From NCBI GenBank assembly GCA_963576475.1, contig OY754990.1, forward strand, positions 5,919,756-5,983,755: a stretch of DNA of 64,000 bases, given 5' to 3'. Of this stretch, positions 30,076 to 40,837 are shown piece by piece. The notes below the pieces were generated by a model that ran no database searches, was not told where the DNA came from, and worked only from the letters and a program-made list of their open reading frames with translations. Each line of letters begins with the position of its first letter. Position 1 is the stretch's first letter. The DNA is from Molanna angustata. Taxonomy: Eukaryota; Arthropoda; Insecta; Trichoptera; Molannidae. The translations under genes were made by a program, and so were the position numbers.

Positions 30076-30500
30076 GTACCTATGTATGACTTTTACCGGA
30101 TAAAACGTGGATGATCATACGATGCCTTTTCAGGGCTGTAAATAATGATTTGTTGGAGGAAATTTTCGTATGCTAATAAACTCGCCACTTGCGCAGGGTG
30201 CAATGAAGTGTTTATTATTTATTATTACAGTGTCCTTGTACACTAATATTTGTTGGGGTGGAACTCTTATTATTTTGCAGTAAAAGATGTAATGTTCTTT
30301 TACACTTTATTAATACAACACGAATAGTACAATATATATTTCAAGGTCAATACTACAATATTATACGGAGGTATTACTATTAACGGCGAAACGATGAATG
30401 GCCGCCCGCGCGTCCATTCCAACACTATATACACACACAGACATGCTATCTCTTTCACTCACATATCTCACAATTATTATATGTATTATTGTCGACCATC
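30076..30500. other. no recognised feature
   Basis: Nothing assigned. Confidence 0.35.
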
Positions 30501-30504
30501 CCTC

Positions 30505-30550
30505 ATATCAGCAATCAGATACCTAAACAACTGAGCCACGAAGGTCGACA
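30505..30550 (-). mobile_element. SINE1 head scrap
   Basis: CAGCAATCAGATACCTAAAC then AACTGAGCCACGAAGG is the reverse complement of the SINE1 tRNA head (A-box side). Confidence 0.5.
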
Positions 30551-30611
30551 TCATCGCTTTCGGGTTTCCCATAAGAACCTTGTTGTCAAAAATATAACAT
30601 CAACAAAGGCA

Positions 30612-30812
30612 AAGGCAAGGCATATCATATAGTTCAGCAATGAGATGCCTCACCATCCATAGTGAATATTGCCTTTGTAGGTGAGACGAGACCGGTGTGT
30701 GTGGTGATGCACGCATGTTTCGTGCTTTCTTTTATGAGATAATGCACACCCGCACGCCTGTCGCTGGTCAACCCGCATTAATGGATATGCCGTGATGGTA
30801 TGAATGACTGAA
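30612..30812 (+). mobile_element. SINEU, 5'-truncated
   Basis: TAGTTCAGCAATGAGATGCC, GTGAGACGAGACCGGTGTGT and GGATATGCCGTGATGGTATG then AATGAC. 3' end orientation plus; head missing, as in LINE-type 5' truncation. Confidence 0.7.
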
Positions 30813-31134
30813 TCAACACAAAATACTAGCTGCCACGCCGAAAATGTTCATTACAACATGTGTGTCTATTAAATTTAATAAGCAGGTAACCCGAAGTTGT
30901 CGTACAGAATACAAAACGTAGTAAGAATACCACCCAATAACCAATAAATCATTCTGTTTTTGTTCGCCGTTGATTATGACAATGCCTTTTTCATTGTTTT
31001 ATATCCCCTGGATCAGTTGTTCTCAAGTTTGGGTCACAAAGTCGACTTTTATTCCTCACTTCTCCAAGTGTACATATATAGTGGGGAGTTATGAATTCGT
31101 TATTTTTAAGGCTAATAATAGGATGGGTGTGAGA
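30813..31134. other. no recognised gene
   Basis: AGTTATGAATTCG at ~31085 recurs at ~63332, a weak dispersed repeat. Confidence 0.3.
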
Positions 31135-31665
31135 AGGAAATAAAAAGACGAATAGCCATGGCTAAAAATGGTTTTACACGTCTGAACAAGATCTGGAAAG
31201 ATCGAGATATTTCCAACTCCACAAAAATTAAAATCATCAGAACTCTCATCTTCCCAATATCCCTATATGCAGCCGAAACCTGGACAATGAAGTCGTGACA
31301 GGATTGACGCATTTGAAATGTGGTGTTGACGTCGCATACTGAGGATTCCGTGGACTGCAAGAAGATCGAATGACTCGGTCCTTAAAGAGCTCAGAATAAA
31401 AGAAAGATTGTCTACAGTATGCAGCCGTCGGGTATTGAGCATCTTTAGTCACATCGCCAGGAGAGAGCTAGGTATTATGACAGGAAGTGTACCAGGCAAA
31501 GGAAGTAGAGGTAGATCTCCTGCGCGATGGTGTGACCAAATTAAGGAGATGACTGGGAACGACCTTTATTCGGCGGTTCGAGCTGCGGAGGGCAGAGAGG
31601 ACTGCTGGAGGCGACTAGTTCTTAGATCACAACCATTAGCATTGAGGAAACGAAGAAGAAGAAGG
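31135..31665 (+). pseudogene. RTE-K LINE ORF2 C-terminal fragment
   Basis: Reads GFTRLNKIWKDRDISNSTKI, RTLIFPISLYAAETWTM, then after stops RILRIPWTARRSNDSVLKEL, VCSRRVLSIFSHIARRELG, RGRSPARWCDQIKEMTG and a GAAGAAGAAGAAG tail. RTE order is preserved; broken by stops near 31295 and 31328. Confidence 0.8.
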
Positions 31666-31671
31666 CTAATA

Positions 31672-31765
31672 ATATTATTGCAGATTATCAACTATTATCA
31701 TGCTGAAATTGCATTCTGAAAGTTTCATCACAATGAATCTGTGTGTGTATGTACATTGTACATAC
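31672..31765 (+). repeat. dispersed repeat shared with 47000-47090
   Basis: TTATTGCAGATTATCAAC, ATCATGCTGA.ATT and TTCTGAAAGTTTC.TCACAAT occur in both places. No coding; family unknown. Confidence 0.5.
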
Positions 31766-31849
31766 CTACGCATATTTTTATTTTTTATTTATATTAAAAC
31801 ATGCAATTCTAAATACACAATATATGTAATAAGACGCGGTGGAGACAAG

Positions 31850-32170
31850 AGTCAACAGAACCTGAGCCATAAACTTCCTACGAACATCACAAATAAAGGT
31901 TTTAAGGGCTATCACAGGGAAGACGCTTAGAGACAGTTTTCACAATGACGACATTAGGCGGACCTGTGAGACCGAGGACATCATACGATGGAGTAGAGCT
32001 AGGAGAAGATTCTGGAGGGACCATGTCAACGCATCTCGAATCCCATCCATAGCGGCAAACGAAATCCCACCAGGGCATCGCCTCTCCGGAAGACCACCGA
32101 AGAGGTGGAGGGATAGCTGGACCTCAGCTTCACAGAAAATAGCTTTCTCGAAAAACAATAAAAGATTTAG
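31850..32170 (+). pseudogene. RTE-L LINE C-terminal fragment
   Basis: Frame fragments read DIRRTCETEDIIRWSRARRR, FWRDHVNASRIPSIAANEIP and GRPPKRWRDSWTSASQ. Matches the tail at 35370-35757. Two or more frameshifts. Confidence 0.75.
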
Positions 32171-32284
32171 AAGGAGAATTGTCTATATACAAAATGTCAT
32201 TAATTTTACCACATATTATTTTTAGTGCCCTCATTTCAATACAATTTTGAAATCTAAACTCTATTAAGACCATTCCATATGAGT

Positions 32285-32530
32285 GTAGGGGGTAAAAGTT
32301 TGAGAACCGCCGCCCGCCTTATTGCGGTCCCGCTCGTTATGCGAATCTCTCCGTTCGCGACGAGCACGTGTGCCGAGCGTGCCGCCATCTTGGTGTTGTT
32401 CCACCTCTCTAATTGGACAAAATGCGCGGGAAAAAACGACACAAGTCAAACATGCTGACCGGCAGTCCCATTCAAGCGGTTCGGCCAAAACGGAAGCAAA
32501 AAATTGTGCGTCCCTCACACAGGGTTGCCA
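32285..32530. other. local CpG-rich block of unknown origin
   Basis: More than 20 CpG in about 220 bases (e.g. GAACCGCCGCCCGCC, CGTTCGCGACGAGCACG) in otherwise AT-rich DNA. It contains GCCGCCATCTTGG, a perfect YY1/Pho-type motif, and an AAAATGGCGGC occurs at ~32678. Overlapping ORFs on both strands look like GC by-products. Could be a TE promoter region, a gene 5' end or a relic; no choice possible from sequence alone. Confidence 0.4.
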
Positions 32531-32929
32531 AAAAAAAATTGTGGTGTATTGAAATAAGAAGAAAAATTCATTTTAACTATTATTATTATTTTTATTACAA
32601 GTAACCAAAATACATATATTGGTGGCAATTCTGAAACGATTAATACCGATAGACTTTTGAGATAATCACAATTCAAAATGGCGGCAATCGTCATTATGGA
32701 ATGGTAATTCTGAGCGCACATCATTTGATTTGTTGATCAAGTTATAGTTTGATGTTTTGTTCAATTAAATATTTAGATTTTCTTTGTATTCAAATGAAAC
32801 AATATACCTACTAATAACAATAATAAACATAATGTAAAAATTCAAATTAAAAATAGAGTAAAAATAAAATATAAATCCCAATGACAAAATTAATCCCAAT
32901 AACAAAAAGAACCAGATCACAAGAGGTAG

Positions 32930-33005
32930 ACTCCGACTGAAAAAACAGGCCTTCGGCCTAAAACCAGAGGAAGAAGAAGAAGAAAAAAAGAAAAAAAAGA
33001 CTTCC
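32930..33005 (+). mobile_element. RTE-L 3' end with hairpin and GAA tail
   Basis: AAAAACAGGCCTTCGGCCTA then AAACCAGAGGAAGAAGAAG equals the 3' terminus at 5977-6020 (AGGCCTTGGGCCT hairpin plus GAA tail). Only the end is present. Confidence 0.65.
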
Positions 33006-33058
33006 CATACAAATATCATGAAGTTTACTCTAAGAAACGAGAGAAAAAAAGAATATAG

Positions 33059-33373
33059 TTAATTTTCACGAATGAAAGTGTCATTTTGCACCAATAAATG
33101 TTGATTCAAAACGATTTTATAGTTTGCCAATGACAAGTAATAAATATCGCCTAGGCTTGAATATTTGTTCCCCAGATAGTGAAGCCGTGCTCTTAGCGAA
33201 TAATAATGTGAAAGTGTGCGAGCTTTTGTATAGTAAAAAGGTACCGTTTGCCTTATTATGTGTACCTCATTATAATTTTTAATTATTCTTTGATCTGTGA
33301 CTATTTCAGAACTTGAATCGAGGTATTCTTCGAGCGTAAAGCTGTAAAAAACATAAAAAATAGTCGTTGACAA
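33059..33373 (-). other. unrecognised 104-codon open frame
   Basis: An AT-rich, K/Y/I/L-rich frame with no motif I recognise and no conserved neighbour. It is below the length that would be surprising here, so I treat it as probably fortuitous. Confidence 0.12.
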
Positions 33374-34078
33374 CCCTGTTTTCGCATTAATACACTTCTC
33401 ATTAGCGAAATATTCTTATGCATTAAATTCAAGAGCGAAGAGTTCGACGCAAAAATGATACATTATCATTATTATGTTTTGTTATAGATATGTTCATTTT
33501 ATTCAAAAATAAAAAAAATATTTATATATGAAACTAGTGGGCCTGGGCGGACGTTGTTCTACCACAGATCGAATTATACGATATAGACCTCGTTTTATAT
33601 ATTGTTCTGCCATAGACCGCTTTCTTTGTAAGTAGATCGCATTTTAAATATACCTCATGTAATGTACCTACCTATATTATAAAAAAAAGTTCTCTAGATG
33701 CGTAATACAATGTCAATAGATTTGTTTACACCGCCATCTTTTGATAGATTACACAACTTAAAAATTATATTTTTATTATTATATTTTTTGATGAGAAATC
33801 TAAATAATGATAAAATAAATTTTCGTTTAAAAAAATAAAATGTATGTTTTATATCTCGATAACAACGCCACCTATCGGGTAAAAACTATATTATCTTTCA
33901 ATCCGGAACCAACCATACAAATTGGCTGACCAACACCATTACGTACTCATACAGGAGGAACAAATTGAAACTAAAAGCCTAAAAATACGGCATTTTTAGG
34001 CGACATATTCGTATATAACATATACTTTGCGAGATTGGAGATATCATTGGAGATTTCATCCTTCTCTTATTCTTCTTC
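33374..34078. other. no recognised feature
   Basis: AT-rich. ACACCGCCATCTTTTG at ~33729 and similar short motifs but no ORF. Confidence 0.35.
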
Positions 34079-34079
34079 T

Positions 34080-34760
34080 TCAGCCTGTTTTCATCCATTC
34101 TTGGACATAGGCCTCCCCGTTGATACTCCACAACTCCCTGTGTTAGGAGCACACTGCATCCATCTCCCTCCGGCACATTTCTTGAGTCATTAGACCACCT
34201 TGCCTGGGGTCTGCCGACACCTCTTCGGCTTGTTCTCGGTCGCCATTCTTTAGTCTTGCATCTGGCAATATGCCCAGCCTGGCTCCACTTAAGGCCAGCG
34301 ACCCTTTCCGCTACATCGGCTACTTTGGTTCTTTGTATTATCACGACATTATGAGTTCTGTCCCTTATTGAAATACCCAGCAACTTTCTCTCCATAGCTC
34401 TCTGTGTCATTAACAGCTTGTGCATTATTCGTTTTGTTAGGACCGATGTTTCCATTCCATAAGTAAGCACTGGGAGAATACATGCATCAAATAGCTTCTT
34501 TTTCAAATAATGGGAGTATTTATGGGATTTCAGAATGTATGATAATTTTCCAAAAGCTGCCCAGGCAAGGCCACGTCTTCTCTTGATTTTCTTTGGCAAG
34601 CATCACGGTATGGCCTAGATATATGTATCTGTCTACTCTTTCAATTTGCACTCCATCTATTATGATGGGGAAGGACTCTTCTGCGTTACTCATCATTTTG
34701 GTCTTGGAGATGTTCATCTTCAATTCATTTTCATCCCACTTTCTTAAATAATGATCCATC
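34080..34760 (-). pseudogene. RTE-H LINE ORF2 C-terminal half
   Basis: The longest RTE-H remnant. Minus strand reads DHYLRKWDENELKMNISKTK, IDGVQIERVDRYIYLGHTV, RRGLAWAAFGKLSYILKSHK, KLFDACILPVLTYGMETSVL, DVAERVAGLKWSQAGHIARC and RRGVGRPQARWSNDSRN, ending with GGLCPRMDENRLK in a shifted frame. RT catalytic residues lie upstream and are absent. There are frameshifts near 34590 and 34190. Flanked by GAAGAAG-type tail at the 3' end. Confidence 0.85.
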
Positions 34761-34873
34761 TTGTTTCTTCATTATTATAATTCTTATTTAATTAAAATAA
34801 TTGACATATGTACATTAAAAATAATAAAAAAATAAAATCTTAAACTGTGGCAATATAGAGATATATTTATTCT

Positions 34874-35080
34874 TCAGTTGAGATCGGATCTCGTGTTCAA
34901 GGGAGGAGCATAGTCATTGTCTTCATTCGTTTCTGGGTGAAGTCGAAGTAAACAGACGTCAGATTTCACAACAGAAAGCCAACGCTCATCAGTGAAGCAC
35001 ACGTTTGCACGCATACAAACCGACGAACGCCGTCCGTCTCTCGCAAAACCACACACTCTGTCCACCGTCACCTCTCCCAC
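34874..35080 (-). other. unrecognised 68-codon open frame before AATAAA
   Basis: The frame (FARDGRRSSVCMRANVCF.. LNTRSDLN-stop) has mixed composition unlike the AT-driven ORFs around it and is followed by GAAGAATAAATATATC, a polyadenylation-like signal. It could be a relic exon or an LTR/LINE edge. No family recognised. Confidence 0.2.
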
Positions 35081-35369
35081 GAATCAAAAACCGCTATTAC
35101 ACATTAAATCACAATAAAATCAATTCACCAACACACATTAGAAAAAAACTTACTCTCATCACTTATATAAATCTACCATGGAGGTGGTTTTTTTTATTTT
35201 TTTTTATTAAGTTTACAATAACATATACAAAATATAAAAGAAACAAACTATATAGAAAAGATTCACAGTAAGACAAAACATATTTACCCTTTACTAGAGT
35301 GCAAGCACTCGTGTGTAAAGGAGACAATTTAATACAGAATAATTACAATTGTTTATGATATATATTATT

Positions 35370-35757
35370 GTGTGCGACCTATCATCACGTATGGCATAGA
35401 GGCAAGAGCAGACACTGTCAAGACCAAGAAAATGCTGAGGACTGCAGAAATGAGAACTCTACGCGTCATTGCTGGAAGGACCTTGTGTGATCGTATCAGA
35501 AACACGGCAATCCGTGAAGTATGTGAGGTCCAAGATGTGGTCAGATGGGGGAGACATCGTCAACGATACTGGTACCAGCATGTGCAAAGGATGAACCAAA
35601 AGAGAATTCCACACATAGCTCTGCACCAGGTACCAGATAGACAGCGTCAACCAGGAAGACCACCGAAACGATGGAGAGACAGCTGGAACTCAGCATCTCA
35701 GGAGGACCATCCTGTACCAACAGACTCGGTCTACACCAAGATGAAGAAGAAGAAGAT
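35370..35757 (+). pseudogene. RTE-L LINE ORF2 C-terminal fragment, open frame of ~130 codons
   Basis: Reads RPIITYGIEARADTVKTKKM, RTAEMRTLRVIAGRTLCDRI, CEVQDVVRWGRHRQRYWYQH, VQRMNQKRIPHIALHQVP and PGRPPKRWRDSWNSASQED, ending in GAAGAAGAAGAAG. The frame is uninterrupted but lacks all catalytic domains and any proper start. It is the best-preserved RTE-L tail here. Confidence 0.85.
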
Positions 35758-35830
35758 ATTTTATTACTGATTTCATAAATAATTTGTAGTCCCCAGTTTT
35801 CGTCAATTTATCTGGGAGGTCATGAAAATT

Positions 35831-36966
35831 GTGCTGGGCCGCAGATATATTGAGGCGAGGAATATCTTGTGTTTATATGTTATTTCTTGATCTTGTTCTG
35901 GTATCTATCTCGTGGATTTCGTTGTAATATTGTGCTGGGCCGCAGATATATTGAGGCGAGGAATATCTTGTGTTTATATGTTATTTCTTGATCTTGTTCT
36001 GGTATCTATCTCGTGGATTTCGTTGTAATATTGTGCTGGGCCGCAGATATATTGAGGCGAGGAATATCTTGTGTTTATATGTTATTTCTTGATCTTGTTC
36101 TGGTATCTATCTCGTGGATTTCGTTGTAATATTGTGCTGGGCCGCAGATATATTGAGGCGAGGAATATCTTGTGTTTATATGTTATTTCTTGATCTTGTT
36201 CTGGTATCTATCTCGTGGATTTCGTTGTAATATTGTGCTGGGCCGCAGATATATTGAGGCGAGGAATATCTTGTGTATATATGTTATTTCTTGATCTTGT
36301 TCTGGTATCTATCTCGTGGATTTCGTTGTAATATTGTGCTGGGCCGCAGATATATTGAGGCGAGGAATATCTTGTGTTTATATGTTATTTCTTGATCTTG
36401 TTCTGGTATCTATCTCGTGGATTTCGTTGTAATATTGTGCTGGGCCGCAGATATATTGAGGCGAGGAATATCTTGTGTTTATATGTTATTTCTTGATCTT
36501 GTTCTGGTATCTATCTCGTGGATTTCGTTGTAATATTGTGCTGGGCCGCAGATATATTGAGGCGAGGAATATCTTGTGTTTATATGTTATTTCTTGATCT
36601 TGTTCTGGTATCTATCTCGTGGATTTCGTTGTAATATTGTGCTGGGCCGCAGATATATTGAGGCGAGGAATATCTTGTGTTTATATGTTATTTCTTGATC
36701 TTGTTCTGGTATCTATCTCATGGATTTCGTTGTAATATTGTGCTGGGCCGCAGATATATTGAGGCGAGGAATATCTTGTGTTTATATGTTATTTCTTGAT
36801 CTTGTTCTGGTATCTATCTCGTGGATTTCGTTGTAATATTGTGCTGGGCCGCAGATATATTGAGGCGAGGAATATCTAGTGTTTATATGTTATTTCTTGA
36901 TCTTGTTCTGGTATCTTTCTCGTGGATTTCGTTGTAATATTGTGCTGGGCCGCAGATGTATTGAGG
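35831..36966. repeat. 101-bp tandem satellite, about 11 copies
   Basis: Unit starts (GTGCTGGGCCGCAGATATAT..) fall every 101 bases: 35831, 35932, 36033 and so on to 36942. Copies differ at only a few positions (for example GTGTATATAT near 36273, CTAGTG near 36879, TCTTTCTCG near 36913). Near-identity means recent amplification or homogenisation. Period 101 is not a multiple of three, so no long frame runs through it. Confidence 0.97.
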
Positions 36967-36990
36967 CGAGACATAATATTTAGTGTGTAG

Positions 36991-38505
36991 ATCAAAATAT
37001 GTCCTTCTTTCTTGTTTCGTTAATATGACAAGGATGTTAAGATAGGTATACGTTCAGTCCGATATTGGTAAATATTGATCAACTTCATTACATAATTTTC
37101 TTACCGTCGGAGCCAGTCCGTGTCTCGAGGACATCCCGTGGGAGGAAGGCGACATCCAAGTTTTCTGCCCTTCGCTAAGAAACTGTCAAAAGTCCACACG
37201 TGACCCCGCCAGGGGGTCCCAAGGGGCCCGTGAGCCGGGACGTGACCAGGAGGCCATGTTTCTTACATCAATTTCACTAAACGTCCGAACTAACTTTTTA
37301 ATGGGAAGGTCCTCCACCTCTTTGATATATTTGTGAAAATTTCTTATACATTTTCCAAAGCTCCAATGTTTGGCCTTTGTGATTCAGTTGGTTGGATAAC
37401 TTACATTTAATAAGCAAAAGGTCGCGGATTCATCAATACGAATCATTTTGAAAAAAAATAACCTAGTTAGTTTGTACCTTAACTTTTTAATTATGTTCTG
37501 TATATATTCTTGTAGGAAAATAATAAGCTTACCCCGATTTTTGACATTTATCTTAAATTTCTAAAAAACTATAAGGTATAGAGCATTATATTTGTTTATA
37601 AATTAAAGAAGATCAAAATATCTGGAAAAATACGATGTAACGTTGCATTAATAAAAATGTTTTTCTTCTTGTTTCTTATATTGATGTTTATGTTCTTTCT
37701 TAATTCAATCGATTGAAATTTCTATCGCATGATGTAAAAGCGTAATGAAAATACATTGAAATTGTCCTTACTTAAAACAGGAATTATTCCTAGTTAGATA
37801 GACATAGGTAAAGCGATGGAATGATGCCAATCAGGGAGCACCCATGGTTTTTCATTATTATTATTATTATTGTGTATCATGCTTTTTGTATTGTATATTT
37901 TTTGTTTGTTTTTATATTAATTTAATACTGAGTGGTCTCTGTGGTGTATTGTTTCTGTAAGTTTTCTTTTCTTAAGTTAAATAAATATATTATTATTATT
38001 GCAAACATGTTGATCTCGGTTATGATCCGGTAGTTTCCTTCACAACGGAGCGTACTCAAGTTGTGAGGCTGTGTGTTTGTGTGTCTGTGTGTATATTATT
38101 ATTATTATTATTATTAATGCATCAGGTTAAGTTAATATATCAAAAAAAACTTTTTTCGCAATGGCGCTGAATGGAAAATAAATGTTTTTTTTTAGGTTTA
38201 TTAACTAAACCTGAAGCATTAATGCAACGTTACATCATATTTTCCTAGATACTTTAATTAAAAAAAAAACATGTTTAACTACGCCTTATATTTTATTAAA
38301 AATATAAGATTAACGTTGAATATCGGGGTATGCCATTATTTTTCTACAAGAACTTATACACAACATTATCAAAAAGTTAAGATATATTTTTCTTTATCAA
38401 TACCCAAACTATCTAAATTATTTTTTTCAAAACGATTTGATTAGAAATAATGGTGGTATATCAAATTGAAAAATAGGTACGTTGGCAGCAGTCCCCCCCT
38501 TTAAT
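36991..38505. other. unassigned, with a GC-rich block at 37100-37260
   Basis: 37100-37260 (CGGAGCCAGTCCGTGTCTCG, GTGACCCCGCCAGGGGGTCC, GGGCCCGTGAGCCGGGACGT) stands out in base composition. No frame of substance. The remainder is AT-rich with TATT microsatellites (~37858 and ~38095). Confidence 0.4.
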
Positions 38506-38507
38506 AA

Positions 38508-38578
38508 CATGTCAAATTCTGGAAGGTAAATTATTAAAAGATTTAAATTGTTTCCCATATCTGGACTGAATACACAAT
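38508..38578 (-). mobile_element. SINE1 degenerate body
   Basis: AAATTCTGGAAGG, GTTTCCCATATCTGGACTGA and ATACACAAT align loosely with the SINE1 body in reverse. Confidence 0.35.
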
Positions 38579-38842
38579 GATCTTTCAGGTCAGATGTTTA
38601 TCTGAATCACAATGACCGACATTCAACTTAGTATGTGAAAATTCAAATATCTGCATTCTTCTTCGATGGCCGATGGAACCCCTGACGTTGGCGATCACCC
38701 TGGCAAATTTCTGCCTGTTGGTACCTACTGTACCACTCGGAATATCTCCTGAAGCCCGTCTACTCGTGGTGGGCAAATCTGGTCAACAGTTGAAATCAAA
38801 ACCATCCATGTTTAACCATATCATGGATATAATTATCATATG

Positions 38843-38876
38843 GAGTTCTATAACATCTTAACATGTTATAGAACTC
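38843..38876. repeat. perfect 14-bp-stem hairpin
   Basis: GAGTTCTATAACAT, a 6-base loop, then ATGTTATAGAACTC. Function unknown; no T-tract or gene beside it. Confidence 0.6.
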
Positions 38877-38879
38877 ACC

Positions 38880-39095
38880 CTCTCGTTTTTTAACATGTCT
38901 TCGTAAAGGACACAAGCCATTACAAATTGGGTCCATTCCGCTCTTTTTGAAGCGGTTTATAAATAATCTGCTAAAGAATATTATATAATTAATTCGGATC
39001 TTAAGAATACCCGGGCTGTAAGAAAGTGGAAGGCATACCTACACAGAATTTGGAGGATCGTTCCAAAGTAGGGCTGTGAATTTAAGAAGCTGGTT
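38880..39095. other. no recognised feature
   Basis: Nothing assigned. Confidence 0.3.
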
Positions 39096-40030
39096 CACGT
39101 ATTTATTTATTTATTTATTTATTTATTTCTTAAGGTTACATACAGTTTTTTAATATAACATATATTTTCAAAATGAAATAATAAATACAAAAACCAAGAT
39201 TGTAACGCCAATTACTATGTTGGTCATACAATAAAAATATATAACTATATATAATATACAATAATATATAACTCTATATAATTATGTATATACCCATAGA
39301 AAAAATATATTTGTAGGTATAAAAAAAGGAAAATTTCCGTGGGTATATACATACAAAACGACAAAATATAAAAACCTTACAAGGATAAGAAACAAAAAAT
39401 ACAAAACAAATCAATATTTAAGTAAGCATACAAGCTAGGAGGTTGGGGACAGGACAATGGATAGGAATAGAAGGGGAAAATTAGGAATATAAAATCAATC
39501 ACTGAGAAAGCCTCAACATATGTTGAAGGAAATGTATATAAATGTATATAAATTATATATGTAAAGTATGTTGAAGGAAAGGTGAATTATAATATGAATA
39601 TTGACAGAATGGTTCTCCTTGTAGTTCATAATGTCCGAAACATTCTAAAGATTAAGTTACATACAAGACTCGTATCATATAAAATAAATAAGAGCAGACC
39701 AAGTTTGCTTCCCTGGGGAACTCCATAATTAATGCATTAAGCAACTTTCCAAAATCATTTTTCCACCTAATTTTCTCGCTTTCAAATAAAATTAGTATCG
39801 TGAGTAAAAGTTTCTGTACTCCCAAGAATAAACATAATAATTTATAAATGAATATAGGAAATAAGAGTAAACCAAGTTCACCGCCTTGGGTACATCTTAA
39901 ATAATTAATGTGTTGAGTATCTCTTACCATAAAATTGATGGAATCGACGGTCATTTTGTGGTGTACGGTGTATAAACTTTGCTCAATCACGTGATGATAC
40001 ATGTTTTTCAAAACATTTATAGTTTCGGTA
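39096..40030 (-). pseudogene. degenerate LINE with duplicated RT motif
   Basis: TTTATTTATTTATTTATTTA tail at 39099-39130. Upstream on the minus strand, GVPQGSKLGLLLF (39665-39725) and TQGGELGLLLFPIFIYKLL (39850-39905) are two versions of the RT segment G-PQGS-LGPLLF. Two copies in series mean a duplication or two insertions. Other RT motifs are lost. Confidence 0.5.
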
Positions 40031-40569
40031 CAGGTAGGTACACCTTACATATGAGGACTGCTTTCTCGAATGTGTAGTTTTTTATACTATTTTTTATTTT
40101 TATTTATTTTTTTATTTTTTTATATTTGTATTTTATTTATTTATTTATTAACGGTCAAAAAGACAGTTTCGTAAAATGAAAATATAACGCGCGCAATGAA
40201 AGTGTCACGACTAGACCAAGCATTAAAAGAAATGATGAATGCATCGGTAGTTTGCTTATATACCTCACCCCCGAGGCTCATTAACAAACACAGGGTCATT
40301 GAACACCCTGTCACTATGTATCCTTCTGGGTAGATTCATATGATGAAAAATAATATTGTTGTACAGCCGATACTAGCGGTCGATGACCTCCCCTCGCTCG
40401 TTTACAACTACTTGCAGACGGATGTACTTTCTAGGTACCTTTGTTGGCGAGTTTCCCACAGTGGAAACGAAATAAAATCATATGTAATAAAATAACAAAA
40501 AATAAGTATATTATGTAATTAAAAAAATATAGAAGAATGTAATTCTTCAAATTAAATTAAATTTTGTTC
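40031..40569. other. no recognised gene
   Basis: TTTATTTATTTATTTATTAACGG at ~40132 may be another minus-strand LINE tail. The rest is unassigned. Confidence 0.35.
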
Positions 40570-40574
40570 ATAGT

Positions 40575-40832
40575 TGTGATATATCTTCGTGTCGACGGAG
40601 ATTCCCGAATGCGTAGTCGGATGCATTCGATATATTGAATAAAAAGCGCGTCATTCTTTGGCCCAGGCCGATACCGTAAACTCCGTGTACATCATGTATT
40701 ATTAATTGTATATTACATTTGCGTGCATATTATTTAGAGTATCTTATATTGTATATTGTGATTTGTAATTATATTTTTGGTATGTGAATAATCTGTATCA
40801 TATTCTAGACTTTATTACTCACATACTTATCA
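40575..40832 (+). mobile_element. solo LTR, copy 2
   Basis: 258 bp beginning TGTGATATATCTTCGTGTCG and ending ACTTATCA, flanked by perfect ATAGT duplications (40570-40574 and 40833-40837). Same family as 11771-12019. Confidence 0.8.
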
Positions 40833-40837
40833 ATAGT

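Larger units (their letters stand above)
35187..36990 (-). mobile_element. LINE 3' part carrying a satellite expansion and an RTE insertion
   Basis: 3' end at a poly(T)-rich block (35187-35209). The 3' UTR has a hairpin CCTTTAC..GTAAAGG enclosing GAGTG..CACTC (35288-35322). Coding resumes at 35760: RLNISAAQHNFHDLPDKL, then TKTGDYKLFMKSVIKY, reading as the C-terminus of a jockey/CR1-type ORF2. The upstream codons (NEIHEIDTRTRSRNN..) are now the 101-bp satellite unit. An RTE-L fragment (35370-35757, plus) splits ORF end from 3' UTR. Confidence 0.65.

Noticed and set aside
35831..36966. CRISPR array
   Set aside because: Repeats are directly adjacent 101-bp units without spacers, in a eukaryotic TE context.
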